A stretch of DNA of 64,000 nt from Triticum aestivum (GCF_018294505.1 NC_057801.1:200078538-200142537), one strand, 5' to 3'; counted from the stretch's first letter, positions 46,114 through 58,530 are shown. Program-made: numbers and translations. Notes: generated by a model from the sequence alone, not told the origin.

Positions 46114-46415
46114 TGTTAAATTATGATCTAAATTCTAGTACCGTGTTGGACTAGACGTAGTACAAACAGTGTGGGCCTTTGCGTTGACGTCGACGCGTAT
46201 GAGTACAGCTCGTTTACTTGTCCTCCAAGGACTCTCATGTATTGCCCTCTTATATACCCCATGTAGTCGCACTTCAGACGGTCTGTCGTCTCGTGCTTGT
46301 AATACTCCTCCTCATAGTGATTGCGCCTTCGTGCGTCCGTGGTTTTCTCCCGCAAGGGTTTCCACGTAAAAATCCGTGTCTCTCGTGTCTCATTTTATCT
46401 CGTTATTATCTAACA
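46114..46415 (+). repeat. 3' LTR of the Tork/TAR-like Copia
   Basis: 302 bp, with the same ends as the 5' LTR. It is followed by the GAAAG target duplication and then by the PR5K flank that is continuous in copy A. Confidence 0.95.
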
Positions 46416-47060
46416 GAAAGTGTAATGCACATGACAGTTAAGATTCAGCTCAATTAGACTTTAAGCTGTATGATAGAGGCACAAGTCACACAACACAGCT
46501 AGCGTGCATAGTACACGAGAAGCCAGACATGAATTACTTTCCTGCTCACACAACGACCAACCATGCCTTCTACTGCTGTGACCATGTAATGCCCCCTATT
46601 ACCAGCACTAGTAGAAAACAGGGCTTTCGTTCGGGCCAGGTTAGCCCATTAGTCCCGGTTTAGTGACGAACTGGGACCCATAGGCCCATTGGTCCCGGTT
46701 CGTGAGGCCAGGGGCCTGCCGGGCCTTGTGGGGCCATTGGCCCGGTTCGTCTGGCACCTTTGGTCCCGGTTGGTGGGACGAACCGGGACCAATGGGCCTC
46801 GCTCCTGGCCCACCACCATTGATCCCGGTTGGTGGCCTAAGCCGAGACCAAAGGGTGGTCTTTAGTACCGGGTTAAGCCACGAACCGGGACCAATGAACC
46901 AGCCAAGGAAGAGGGCTTTTGTGTGCAAAACAATTAAAGCAAAAGGAGTTTTCATAAAATAAATAACAAAAGCAAAAAAGAAAAAGAAAATAAATAAGTA
47001 GAAACAAAATAAAATAAATAAGTAGAAACAGAAAAAACTTTAATAAATAAAGCAAAAAAG

Positions 47061-47409
47061 NNNNNNNNNNNNNNNNNNNNNNNNNNNNNNNNNNNNNNNN
47101 NNNNNNNNNNNNNNNNNNNNNNNNNNNNNNNNNNNNNNNNNNNNNNNNNNNNNNNNNNNNNNNNNNNNNNNNNNNNNNNNNNNNNNNNNNNNNNNNNNNN
47201 NNNNNNNNNNNNNNNNNNNNNNNNNNNNNNNNNNNNNNNNNNNNNNNNNNNNNNNNNNNNNNNNNNNNNNNNNNNNNNNNNNNNNNNNNNNNNNNNNNNN
47301 NNNNNNNNNNNNNNNNNNNNNNNNNNNNNNNNNNNNNNNNNNNNNNNNNNNNNNNNNNNNNNNNNNNNNNNNNNNNNNNNNNNNNNNNNNNNNNNNNNNN
47401 NNNNNNNNN
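47061..47409. other. Assembly gap (349 N)
   Basis: Lies in the A-rich low-complexity stretch of CACTA copy B. Frames reported across it would be artefacts. Confidence 1.
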
Positions 47410-47770
47410 AATTTTTCGTTAGAAACTTTAATTGCAAAAAGAATTATCATAAAAAAATTGTTAGAAACTAAAATAACAAATATGTTTTTGAATATAATGA
47501 TAAAACACAGTAATATTAAATAGCAGGAAAAAGAATCACTAAAAATCTATTTTAATACTAAAGCTATTCAAAAACTAGTGATTCACACAAATTTCCAAAA
47601 ATTCAAATTTAAACTATTCAAATTAGAAAACAAATGGCACTAACAGAAAGGTTATAATTTTTATTACAGAAAAGCAAAAAGAATCACTGGAAAACTAATA
47701 AGTATTTTGCTGTAAGTAGAAACAAAATAAAATAAACAAAACAAAAAACAAAACAAAAAAATAAAAAAAA

Positions 47771-49685
47771 AGTGCCACCTAAAGGGCCACCACGACCTGA
47801 ATACGACTAGAAACCCAACAATACGCCAGGATTCAGGCCCGCAGTAGGCCCAGTAGGCCCGCAGGCACATAGTGACAGATTAGGCCTGAAAGCCTGGTTT
47901 AGAGAGGAGCTCGAGAGGGTTGGCGCACAACACCTTATAAATAGGTGCGTCTCTCCCTTAGCTAGCGAGGTGGGACTAAACTCCCACCACCACGCCGTTG
48001 TGCAAGGCCCATTGGTCCCGGTTGGTGGCACCAACCGAAACTAAAGTGGTGCATTGGTCCCGGTTGGTGCCACGAGCCGGTACCAATGCCCCACCCTTTA
48101 GTCCTGGTTGGTGCCAGCAACCGGGACCAAAGACCTCTGTTGCCCGCCCTTTGGGCTGTTGGAAATTGACCTTTGGTCCCGGTTGATGGCACCAACCGGG
48201 ACTAAAGGGGGACATTGGTCCTGATTGGTGCCACGAACCGGGACCAATGCTTCGTGTATATAAGCAGGACTTGTGAAAATTTTCAGTTTCATCGACCATT
48301 TGCCCCGCCGACGACGCCGAACTCATCGGCGCCGCCAGGCTGCCCCACGCCATCGCCGTCGCCGCCCCNNNNNNNNNNNNNNNNNNNNNNNNNNNNNNNN
48401 NNNNNNNNNNNNNNNNNNNNNNNNNNNNNNNNNNNNNNNNNNNNNNNNNNNNNNNNNNNNNNNNNNNNNNNNNNNNNNNNNNNNNNNNNNNNNNNNNNNN
48501 NNNNNNNNNNNNNNNNNNNNNNNNNNNNNNNNNNNNNNNNNNNNNNNNNNNNNNNNNNNNNNNNNNNNNNNNNNNNNNNNNNNNNNNNNNNNNNNNNNNN
48601 NNNNNNNNNNNNNNNNNNNNNNNNNNNNNNNNNNNNNNNNNNNNNNNNNNNNNNNNNNNNNNNNNNNNNNNNNNNNNNNNNNNNNNNNNNNNNNNNNNNN
48701 NNNNNNNNNNNNNNNNNNNNNNNNNNNNNNNNNNNNNNNNNNNNNNNNNNNNNNNNNNNNNNNNNNNNNNNNNNNNNNNNNNNNNNNNNNNNNNNNNNNN
48801 NNNNNNNNNNNNNNNNNNNNNNNNNNNNNNNNNNNNNNNNNNNNNNNNNNNNNNNNNNNNNNNNNNNNNNNNNNNNNNNNNNNNNNNNNNNNNNNNNNNN
48901 NNNNNNNNNNNNNNNNNNNNNNNNNNNNNNNNNNNNNNNNNNNNNNNNNNNNNNNNNNNNNNNNNNNNNNNNNNNNNNNNNNNNNNNNNNNNNNNNNNNN
49001 NNNNNNNNNNNNNNNNNNNNNNNNNNNNNNNNNNNNNNNNNNNNNNNNNNNNNNNNNNNNNNNNNNNNNNNNNNNNNNNNNNNNNNNNNNNNNNNNNNNN
49101 NNNNNNNNNNNNNNNNNNNNNNNNNNNNNNNNNNNNNNNNNNNNNAAGTTAGAATTTTTAATGTTAACTTCATAGAATAATTTTGGTGATATTATTGTCG
49201 AATATGCAAATAATATGTCAATATTTTTGTAGTAGATGATGACGATATATGAAAACTTGGTCAATTTTTTCTGTTCTAATTTTGTTCGATGAATGTTTTC
49301 TGTTAAAACTCGTATTAAGTTTGTTCAATGAATGTTTCATGGGAGAGAGGGAGTAAAAACTCATCAGACATGAGGGGGGAGGAGTCCCCTCCGGTTCCTA
49401 ACTCTCTCGGGAATTCAACATATATTCAACATGAGGGGGGGGGGAGGTCGTTATCCCCTCCCCGATAACTTCGACATGAGGGGGGTAGATATACCCCCTC
49501 CCCGATAACATTTTTTTCCATGTATGTATGTCGTCGTTGTCGATATACCCCCTCCTTTACCAAGTTAAAAGAGTGTTGCCGTCGAGGCCACCCCGAACCC
49601 TTTAAGCGTTGCCGAGGCCACTCCAAACCCTAGAGAAGCGTCGAGGCCATTAATTAATATAATTCCTTGTTGTGAATAGCTATAG
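47771..49685 (+). repeat. Block X1 of CACTA copy B (with gap)
   Basis: Equivalent of 27831-30083. The part from the GCC-rich stretch through the minisatellite is missing in the gap 48369-49145. Confidence 0.8.
48369..49145. other. Assembly gap (777 N)
   Basis: Starts inside the GCC-rich stretch of block X and ends before the AAGTTAGAATTTTTAATG landmark. The equivalent in copy A is about 1.15 kb (28393-29547), so the gap is probably under-sized. Confidence 1.
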
Positions 49686-49763
49686 CTAGGTCTACATTTG
49701 CGACTAATATATCCATCTGTCATGTTTGTATAATAATTGCCATGTTGTAATATTTGCAGAAAC

Positions 49764-50684
49764 TATGGAGCACGACCGAGACAAGGAAGCAGAACGGGTG
49801 TTGGGGGACATAATCATAGCCGAAGGTGATGTCATGTCGTATCTCAATGAAACCGATGGTCTGGAAGGAGAGGGTGAAGAAGCAGGCCACGGTTATCGAA
49901 CAACGGAGGAGAAAGGACATGATTATGATGGCTCCGGTGACCGAATGCCGGTGCAAGAAGGGGGCCCTGATGACGGCTCCGGTGACCGAACAGAGTCCGG
50001 CCAGGTATATATATTAATTAAGCATGTGCTGACTAGCTAATTGATGCATTCATTGTTTTGGTATCTACACATATTAACTCTCATCTTTCTTCTTATTTCT
50101 ATCCCTCCGGATCGAGCACAACGTCGGTAAAGAGACGAGGCCCGAAGAAAAAGTTGCGCTCGGATGAAAGTTTCACGATCACAGCAATCGCGCGCGATGG
50201 CCAACCAATTGAACCCCTCCGGACCAAGGAGGCATTTACTGCTCAGTGCGGGATTCTTGTTAGGGACATGATCCCGATCAGCATCGAGCTATGGAATCAG
50301 CCTAAGGATGAAGTGCTTCAAGTTTCTTTTGTTGAAGATAGATAGAAACATGAACTTTGGAGATCGCTGAAGGTAAACTTCACCCTACCAGAAGAGAAGA
50401 ATCTGGAGAATCCAATTATGGAGCAAATGGTCAAGTCCTTTGCATTCAACAAGATGGCAGATCTATTCAGGAGGTGGAAGAATGAGCTGAAAGCAAAGTT
50501 TGTCGACAAAAAAAAGACACCAGAATTCGTCTGCCGATTTGAGAAGCTCAGAGATCAATGGGATGCATTTGTGGCCAACAAGACATCGGAGTGTAGTAAG
50601 AAGATGTCAGCGACAAACAAGATAAATGCTACGAAGAAGGAGCATCACCATCGCACGGTGTCAGGTGGCTACCTCAAAGCCTGA
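49764..50684 (+). pseudogene. Transposase_24-type gene fragment, first Y unit of CACTA copy B
   Basis: Exon a 49764-50004 is open. The acceptor is TTTCTAT instead of TTTCTAG (50096-50102), as in 30494-30500. Exon b (50103-50684) has a TAG at 50343-50345 from CAG in VEDRQK. Otherwise it matches the copy A unit, including MEQMVKSFAFNKMA. Confidence 0.75.
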
Positions 50685-51403
50685 CCGTTTCAGCGGATCA
50701 ATCTTTTTGTTCTGCAAATTTTGATATATTGTATGTATTTTTCTGAATTAGGATGATTTAGTTATGATTTTTTCAAGTTTGAAAATTGCCCTATATTCCC
50801 GGTTTGTGTCTCCAACCGGGACTATAGGTTAGACCCCTTTAGTGCCGGTTCGTGGCACGAACCGGTACTAAAGGTTGGCCCTTTAGTACTAATAGCAAGA
50901 CTTCACCCATGTCCTCAGGAACAAACGTAACTACTCACAAAGCCAATTCATGTTCATAACCAGAGGATTAATAATATGCATTAAGGATCTAAACATATGA
51001 TCTTCCACCAAGTAAACCAATTAGCATCAACTACAAGGAGTAATCAACACTACTAGCAACCCACAGGTACCAATTTGTGGTTTTGATACAAGATTGGATA
51101 CAAGAGATGAACTAGGGTTTTGAGAAGAGATGGTGTTGGTGAAGATGTTGATGGAGATTGACCCCCTCCCGATGAGAGGATCGTTGGTGATGACGATGGT
51201 GATGATTTCCCCCTCCCGAAGGGAAGTTTCCCTGGCAGAACAGCTCTACCTGAACCCTAGATTGGTTCCACCAAGGTTCCGCCTTGTGGCAGCGGAGTTT
51301 CGTCTCGTAATCTTGCCTTAGATTTTTTTTCCAGGGTAAAAGCCTTCATATAGAAGAAGATGTGCACCGGAGGGCCACCAGGGGGCCTAGTTGACAGGGC
51401 CAC

Positions 51404-54002
51404 CATGACCTAAAGGGCCACCTAAAGGGCCACCTAAAGGGCCACCACGACCTGAATACGACTAGAAACCCAACAATGCGCCAGGATTCAGGCCCGCAGT
51501 AGGCCCAGTAGGCCCACACGCACATAGTGACAGATTAGGCCCGAAAGCCTGCTTTAGAGAGGAGCTCGAGAGGGTTGGCGCACAACACCTTATAAATAGG
51601 TGCGGCTCTCCCTTAGCTAGCGAGGTGGGACTAAACTCCCACCACCACGCCGTTGTGCAAGGCCCACTGGTCCCGGTTGGTGGCACCAACTGAAACTAAA
51701 GTGGTGCATTGGTCCCGGTTGGTGCCACGAACCAGTACCAATGCCCCCCCTTTAGTCCTGGTTGGTGCCAGCAACCGGGACCAAAGGCCTCTGTTGCCCG
51801 CCCTTTGGGCTGTTGGAAATTGACCTTTGGTCCCGGTTGATGGCACCAACCGGGACTAAAGGGGGGCATTGGTCCTGATTGGTGCCACGAACCGGGACCA
51901 ATGCTTCGTGTATATAAGCAGGACTTGTGAAAATTTTCAGTTTCATCGACCATTTGCCCCGCCGACGACGCCGAACTCATCGGCGCCGCCAGGCTGCCCC
52001 ACGCCATCGCCGTCGCCGCCCTGCGCCGTCACCACCCCGCGCCGCCCCGACGTCGTCGCCGCGNNNNNNNNNNNNNNNNNNNNNNNNNNNNNNNNNNNNN
52101 NNNNNNNNNNNNNNNNNNNNNNNNNNNNNNNNNNNNNNNNNNNNNNNNNNNNNNNNNNNNNNNNNNNNNNNNNNNNNNNNNNNNNNNNNNNNNNNNNNNN
52201 NNNNNNNNNNNNNNNNNNNNNNNNNNNNNNNNNNNNNNNNNNNNNNNNNNNNNNNNNNNNNNNNNNNNNNNNNNNNNNNNNNNNNNNNNNNNNNNNNNNN
52301 NNNNNNNNNNNNNNNNNNNNNNNNNNNNNNNNNNNNNNNNNNNNNNNNNNNNNNNNNNNNNNNNNNNNNNNNNNNNNNNNNNNNNNNNNNNNNNCTGTTC
52401 CCGTCACCGCCCCGCACCGCCCCGACGCCGTCGCCGCCCCGCGCCACCCAGATGGCGCCGCCGCCCCTTGCAGCCCTGATGCCTTCACCTCCCCACGCCG
52501 CCCCTGCCCCGATCGACGTCGTCGCCGCACCACCCCACGCTACGGTCCGGCGACCTTTCTTTGACGTTGTTTTGTTCATATGATGTTCATATGATGTTTT
52601 TTTGTTCATATGATCATATGATGTTTTTTTGTGCATATGATGTTTTTTCATATGATGTTTTTTCATATATGTACTAATTTTTTATTTATATGTATGTATG
52701 TTCTTTGTGTATATATGTTCATATATGCAAAAGTTAGATTTTTAGAAAAGTTTTATCTATGTATGTTCTCTGATTTAGTGCATTTTGGGTTAGTTTCATT
52801 TTTAGAAAAGTTTTATATATTTAGGAAGAAGGAAGAGAATGAAGAAGGAAGAAGAAGAAAAAGTTTTATATATGCAAAAGTTACATTTTTAGAAAACTTT
52901 TATATATCTAGCTAGGAAGAAGGAAGAAGGAAGAAGAAGAAAAAGAAGGAGAAGAAAAATGAAAATAATAAGAAGAGGAAGAAGGAGAGGAAGAAGGAGA
53001 GGAAGAAAGGAGAATAAGAGGAGAGGAAGAAGAGGAGAAATAAATAAGAAGAGCAAAAAGAAAAAAAAGGAGAAGAAGAGAAGAAAAAAAATTAGTCTAT
53101 TTTTTCTTCTTCACCTCTATTCCTTTCTTCTTCTCCTCTTTTTTTCTTCGATTTCTCCTCTCTCTATTCCTTTCTTCTTCTCCTCTTGTTTTTTATTCTT
53201 CTTCCTCTTCTTATTTTTTATTGGGTATGTCTTTCTCGATATACCACCTCCCCGATAACTTCGACATGGGAGGGGGGGTTGATATACCCCTCCCCGATAA
53301 CTTCGACATGAGAGGGGGGAGGGGGTTGAGGGTTCGAGGGTCGTCGAGGGTTCGAGGGTTTGAGGGTCGAGGGGTCGAGGGTTCGACGGTTCTAGGGTTC
53401 TAGGGTCGAGGGTTCGAGGGTTCTATGGCCGAGGGTCGAGGGTTCGAGGGTTCTAGGAATATGCAAAAGTGAGAATTTTTAATGTTAACTTCATAGAATC
53501 TTTTTGGTGATATTATTGTCGAATATGCAAAGAATATGTCAATTTTTTTGTAGTAGATGATGATGATATATGAAAACTTGGTCAATTTTTTCTGTTGTAA
53601 TTTTGTTCGATAAATGTTTTCTGTTAAAACTCGTATTAAGTTTGTTCTATGAATGTTTCATGGGAGAGAGGGAGTAAAAACTCATCAGACATGAGGGGGG
53701 AGGAGTCCCCTCCGGTTCCTAACTCTCTCGGGAATTCAACATATATTCAACATGAGGGGGGAGGTCGTTACCCCCTCCCCAATAACTTCAACATGAGGGG
53801 GGTAGATATACCCCCTCCCCGATAACATTTTTTTCCATGTATGTATGTCGTCGTTGTCGATATACCCCCTCCTTTACCAAGTTAAAAGACTGTTGCCGTC
53901 GAGGCCACCCCGAACCCTTTAAGCGTTGCCGAGGCCACTCCAAACCCTACAGAACCGTCGAGGCCATTAATTAATATAATTCCTTGTTGTGAATAGCTAT
54001 AG
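51404..54002 (+). repeat. Block X2 of CACTA copy B (with gap)
   Basis: Equivalent of 31801-34040, with the GGGCCACCTAAA tandem at its start and the minisatellite at 53325-53455. It contains the gap 52064-52394. Confidence 0.8.
52064..52394. other. Assembly gap (331 N)
   Basis: In the GCC-rich stretch of X2 copy B. The equivalent in copy A is only about 50 bp (roughly 32462-32510), so the placeholder length is not informative. Confidence 1.
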
Positions 54003-54081
54003 CTAGGTCTGCATTTGCAACTAATATATCCATCTGTCATGTTTGTATAATAATTGCCATGTTGTAATATTTGCAGAAACT

Positions 54082-55000
54082 ATGGAGCACGACCGAGACG
54101 AGGAAGCAGAACGGGTGTTGGGGGACATAATCATAGCCGAAGCTGATGTCATGTCGTATCTCAACGAAACCGATGGTCTGGAAGGAGAGGGTGAAGAAGC
54201 AGGCCACGGTTATCGAACAACGGAGGAGAAAGGACATGATTATGATGGCTCCGGTGATCGAATGCTGGTGCAAGAAGGAGGCCCTGATGACGGCTCCGGT
54301 GACCGAACAGAGTCCGGCCAGGTATATATATTAATTAAGCCTGTGCTGACTAGCTAATTGATGCATTCATTGTTTTGGTATCTACACATATTAACTCTCA
54401 TCTTTCTTCTTATTTCTAGCCCTCCGAATCGAGCACAACGTCGGTAAAGAGATGAGGCCCGAAGAAAAAGTTGCGCTCAGATGAAAGTTTCACGATCACA
54501 ACAATCGCGCGCGATGGCCAACCGACTGAACCCCTCCGGACCAAGGAGGCATTTACTGCTCAGTGCGGGATTCTTGTTAGGGACATGATCCCGATCAGCA
54601 TCGAGCTATGGAATCAGCCTAAGGATGAAGAGCTTCAAGTTTCTTTTGTTGAAGATAGACCGAAAGATGATCTTTGGAGAGCGCTGAAGGTAAACTTCAC
54701 CCTACCAGAAGAGGAGAATCCGGAGAATCCAATTATGGAGCCAATGGTCAAGTCCTTTGCATTCAAGAAGATGGCAGATCTATTCAGGAGGTGGAAGAAT
54801 GAGCTGAAAGCAAATTTGTCGACAAAAAAAAGAGACCAGAATTCGTCGGCCGAGTTGAGAAGCTCAGAGATCAATGGGATGCATTTGTGGCCAACAAGAC
54901 ATCGGAGTGTAGTAAGAAGATGTCAGCGACAAACAAGATAAATGCTGCAAAGAAGGAGCATCACCATCGCACAGGGTCAGGTGGCTACCTCAAAGCCTGA
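54082..55000 (+). pseudogene. Transposase_24-type gene fragment, second Y unit of CACTA copy B
   Basis: Exon a 54082-54321 is open. Exon b from 54420 has a TGA from CGA in the KRRGPK stretch (near 54453) and the one-base deletion in GCAAATTTGTCGAC (near 54815) shared with 34120-35038. Pseudogene. Confidence 0.75.
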
Positions 55001-56580
55001 CCGTTTCAGCGGATCAATCTTTTTGTTCTACAATTTTTGATATATTATATGTATTTTTCTGAATTAGGATGATTTAGTTATGATTTTTTCAAGTTTGAAA
55101 ATTGCCCTATATTCCTGGTTTGTGTCTCCAACCGAGACTATAGGTTAGACCCCTTTAGTGCCGGTTCGTGGCCCGGTACTAAAGGTTGGCCCTTTAGTAC
55201 TAATAGCAAGACTTCACCCATGTCCTCAGGAACAAACGTAACTACTCACAAAGCCAATTCATGTTCATAACCAGAGGAGTAATAATATGCATTAAGGATC
55301 TAAACATATGATCTTCCACCAAGTAAACCAATTAGCATCAACTACAAGGAGTAATCAACACTATTAGCAACCCACAGGTACCAATTTGTGGTTTTGATAC
55401 AAGATTGGATACAAGAGATGAACTAGGGTTTTGAGAGGAGATGATGTTGGTGAAGATGTTGATGGAGATTGACCCCCTCCCGATGAGAGGATCGTTGGTG
55501 GTGACGATGGTGATGATTTCCCCCTCCCGAAGGGAAGTTTCCCGGCAGAACAGCTCTGCCTGAGCCCTAGATTGGTTCCGCCAAGGTTCCGCCTCGTGGC
55601 GGCGGAGTTTCGTCTCGTTATCTTGCCTTAGATTTTTTTCCAGGTTAAAAGCCTTCATATAGAAGAAGATGGGCACCGGAGGGCCACCAGGGGGCCTAGG
55701 AGACAGGGGCGCACCCAGTAGGGGTGGGCGCGCCCCCACCCTCCTGGCCAGGGTGTGGGCCCGTTTTGGTGTTTTCTTCGCTCAATAATTCTTATTAACT
55801 AGTCGTCAACCCGTGCTGTTGCACGGGCTAATTTTTTTTCAAAAATCATAAATACTTGAAGCTATTAATAATATTTGAAATATAGTGTATTCATCCAAGT
55901 CTTCTCAACCAACTTTGTTTTGTGTTCTTAAATTTATTCTAAAGAAATTAAATTTATTTTCTCAATATGATTAGTAAATGAACTAAAAGCATATGAGACG
56001 GCAACCATGTTTTTTTCTATTTCCAAGTTATCCAGATCATGTGAGGCCGTAATATTGTGAACACTTCTGAATAAATTTAGACATGGGGTACTCGACACAC
56101 ATGAGCTTTACCATTGTCATCAATTCAGATGACCCTTCGAGCAGAACTTAAAGTGTGATGTGAATTAAGTGCCAAAGAGAATATTAGGTACAATAAAGTT
56201 CAGCTAAGTCTAACATGTTAGAACTACTAACAAACATGATACGTTAATTGGGTGCTACAACACACTGGGAGATACATGTGTGAACGTCTGGGTGATACAG
56301 TAGAAGCCATATCTGTCATATCTTTTTTGTGTTCTTAAAGGTTGGCCCTTTAGTACCGGTTTGTGCCACAAACCGGGACTAAAGGGGCTCGTGGGGCCCC
56401 GGCCTGACGCCAGCCTGCCACCACCCCTTTAGTACCAGTTCGTGGCACGAACCGGTACTAAAGGTTCAATACGAACCGGCACTTATAGCCGTTCGAACCG
56501 GTATTAATGATATCATTAGTACCGGGCCAAAATTAAACCGGGACTAATGTATCTCACATAAGGTCCTTTTTCTACTAGTG

Positions 56581-57287
56581 AAGTGCAATAAGGATATCAC
56601 AAAGGATAACATAAGTGGAAGGATGAGGACTTTGGATCATCAGTATGAGGTCGTTAGCAAGATCCTTTCTCAAAGTGGTTTCGGCTCGGATTGGACCAAT
56701 AATAGGCTATCAATGGATAGTGATGATGTTTGGGCTAAATATATGGAGGTAACCATGCATGCATCATGAGTACACATTCTGTATATAGTTTGCATATGTA
56801 GAATAAGAAGGTAGTAGCTTTACTAGTTTGTGTTTATTGTGTAGGCTAACAAGGCATGCAAGGAGATAAAGTCTTACAAGACCAAAGTAATCAAGAACTG
56901 GGAGCCCATATGTATCGTATATTCAAAAGATCATGCTAATGGCGAGGGTGCGAAGACAGGTGCTGAGATTGCTGCAGAGCCATTAGAAGAACCGGCTGAA
57001 GTCTCTCCAGAAGTAGCGCCAAAGAGGCAGCAAACAGGTGATGCTATTCTTTGCATGCTTGGGATATGAAGGACTTAGTTGATGCTTTCAAGACAACTGA
57101 GCCCATTCCACTACCAAAGGTTACCACACCCGCTGAAATACTTGATTCACTTAGGTCGATACCTGATTTAGCTGAGCAAGATATGCTTCGATGTTACGGG
57201 AAGTTGGTACTCAATGATCGCCTATTTCAAGCTCTGAAGGAGCTGCCCATTACCATGAGGAAGACATGGCTGCTTATGTTGCCTTGA
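56581..57287 (+). pseudogene. Myb/SANT-like domain gene fragment (copy B), 5' part missing
   Basis: Near-identical to 36623-37329, with the same exon border (GGAG|GTAACC, GTGTAG|GCTAAC) and the same C-terminal frame change. About 8 substitutions separate the copies over ~980 bp of this segment. Its first base again touches the CACTA right end. Confidence 0.7.
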
Positions 57288-58528
57288 AGATCGATGCTTT
57301 TATGTGCTGTTGAACTTCGAACCATCTATTTTATGTCATGTTGAACTTGGACTTTGTATGTACTACCTTGTTGAACTTGGAACTACGTATGTACTGCCAC
57401 ACACTGTTTATGTCAAGCATTTGAACCTATCTTTTAAATTGTTGTCATTTATGTCATGTACGAGACCATATTTGAGAGTACGTGCTATTTGTTATTGTTT
57501 CAAATTTTGTGTTATGTTATCGTAAAAATATATTGTTGTCATTGTATGACCATTTGCGTTTCCTGATGCATTTCTAGAATATTTAATTATTTCATTGTTA
57601 TATATTCATTCATATGATTTTTGAGTGATGTGGAACAAGGTATAACGTGGTAATGTAGCTATGCAATTTCAGAGTTTGTCATCCAAACAAGATTCTGTAC
57701 TGAAATCTCAGAGGCATTTCAAGGGCCAATTCGCTGGACAACCAAACATGTGAATTTGTATTGGTCCCATTTCAGTTTCTTCACTGATTTGGAATTCAAA
57801 CCAATTCAATACCGAACTCTCCATTGGAGACATCCAAACGAAGCGTTACAGGTTTTGCTTTACAAGAAAGAATGAGTTCCTTCGCGCACGCAGGCGCTAT
57901 AAGAAGTTGATCACAGCTGGAAAGCGAAGTAAGAAGGACGGGGTAAAAACAGGGGCGGCCACGTAGCTGACGAAGTACAGCGATCTTCTGGCGCCCAGTA
58001 TCCATCCTCCATGCGTAGCGCGTCCATCTCGACCGTTGGATCTTCTTGACTGTCGCTGAACTGGTGCGCTACAGTAACTGAATATTAGAACAGCTGCAGA
58101 ATACAGAGCTAGGAGCTGACAGAGGGGATGGGAGGCGAATCTTGTGCGGTCAATGGCGGAGGCGGGTGGGGTCAATGGGATTAAGGAGCTGATTAACTGC
58201 AAACACATATAGGCATAGCCACCCACATGCGTGTCAGTTCACAGTTGTGCTTGTCAGTTCTTCTCTAAAGCCAGGAGAGGGAGTTTCAGCCCAGAGTATC
58301 ACCTAGACAATATGTATATTTTTGTGTATTACTCTCAGATGTAGTTTGAAAAAGCATGTCATGGCTGTCAATTTAATGTGGTCCTGATCTGCTGGTGCTC
58401 TTTTTTTGTCCTTGACATGAACACAGAAATTACTGAAGTGTGGGGCTGACATAAATAACTACTGCACTAAATGACATCGTTATCTGGTCCGAACTAATTG
58501 AAATCCAGGAAATTGCTGTAAAAATTTC
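57288..58528. other. No gene recognised
   Basis: The first ~310 bp are the 3' flank of the Myb-like fragment. From 57598 the sequence has no counterpart in copy A. Short frames on the minus strand (57796-58226) have no recognisable domain. Terminal-like CATCCAAACAAG (57679) and CATCCAAACGAAG (57831) hint at a small DNA transposon, but the ends do not form a proper inverted repeat. Confidence 0.4.
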
Positions 58529-58530
58529 TA

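Larger units (their letters stand above)
41396..46415 (+). mobile_element. Copia retrotransposon (Tork/TAR-like), 5020 bp, with 302-bp LTRs and 5-bp target duplication
   Basis: LTRs 41396-41697 and 46114-46415 begin TGTTAAATTATGATC and end TTATCTAACA. GAAAG flanks both sides (41391-41395 and 46416-46420). Copy A of the segmental duplication keeps the uninterrupted site (GGAAG at 26600-26604). The LTRs differ at 8 of 302 positions by eye (2.6%), about 1 My at 1.3e-8 per site per year. Internal order is gag, protease, integrase, RT, RNase H. Deletions in gag and at the protease-integrase junction make it non-autonomous even though RT and RNase H are open. Confidence 0.95.
46606..56580 (+). mobile_element. 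CACTA (En/Spm) DNA transposon, copy B, internally duplicated, with gaps
   Basis: Starts CACTAGTAGAAAACAGGGC at 46606 and ends ...TTTTTCTACTAGTG at 56580. Same plan as copy A: left end (46606-47770), X (47771-49685), Y (49686-51403), X (51404-54002), Y (54003-55715), right end (55716-56580). The flanking triplets are again CAG and AAG. Three gaps of N fall inside it, so its true length is uncertain. Confidence 0.85.
40763..57597 (+). repeat. Segmental duplication, copy B
   Basis: Collinear with 25971-37639, with a Copia element inserted at 41396-46415 and four of the window's five assembly gaps either inside it or just beyond. It starts in the kinase C-terminus and ends after the Myb/SANT-like fragment at ATTTCATTG. 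It continues for about 2.86 kb of sequence absent from copy A before the shared 81-bp block at 60461. Confidence 0.92.

Noticed and set aside
48215..49264. Open frames of about 290-320 codons across 48215-49264, and similar long frames over the other N runs
   Set aside because: They are open only because N positions cannot form stops; the real sequence at each side is repeat.
18264..54273. Minus-strand 78-codon frame repeated in every transposase unit
   Set aside because: Antisense shadow of exon a. The sense strand shows the family pattern and splice sites.
57796..58226. Minus-strand frames of 69 and 109 codons
   Set aside because: No domain, no start context or splice logic, and they overlap in different frames.
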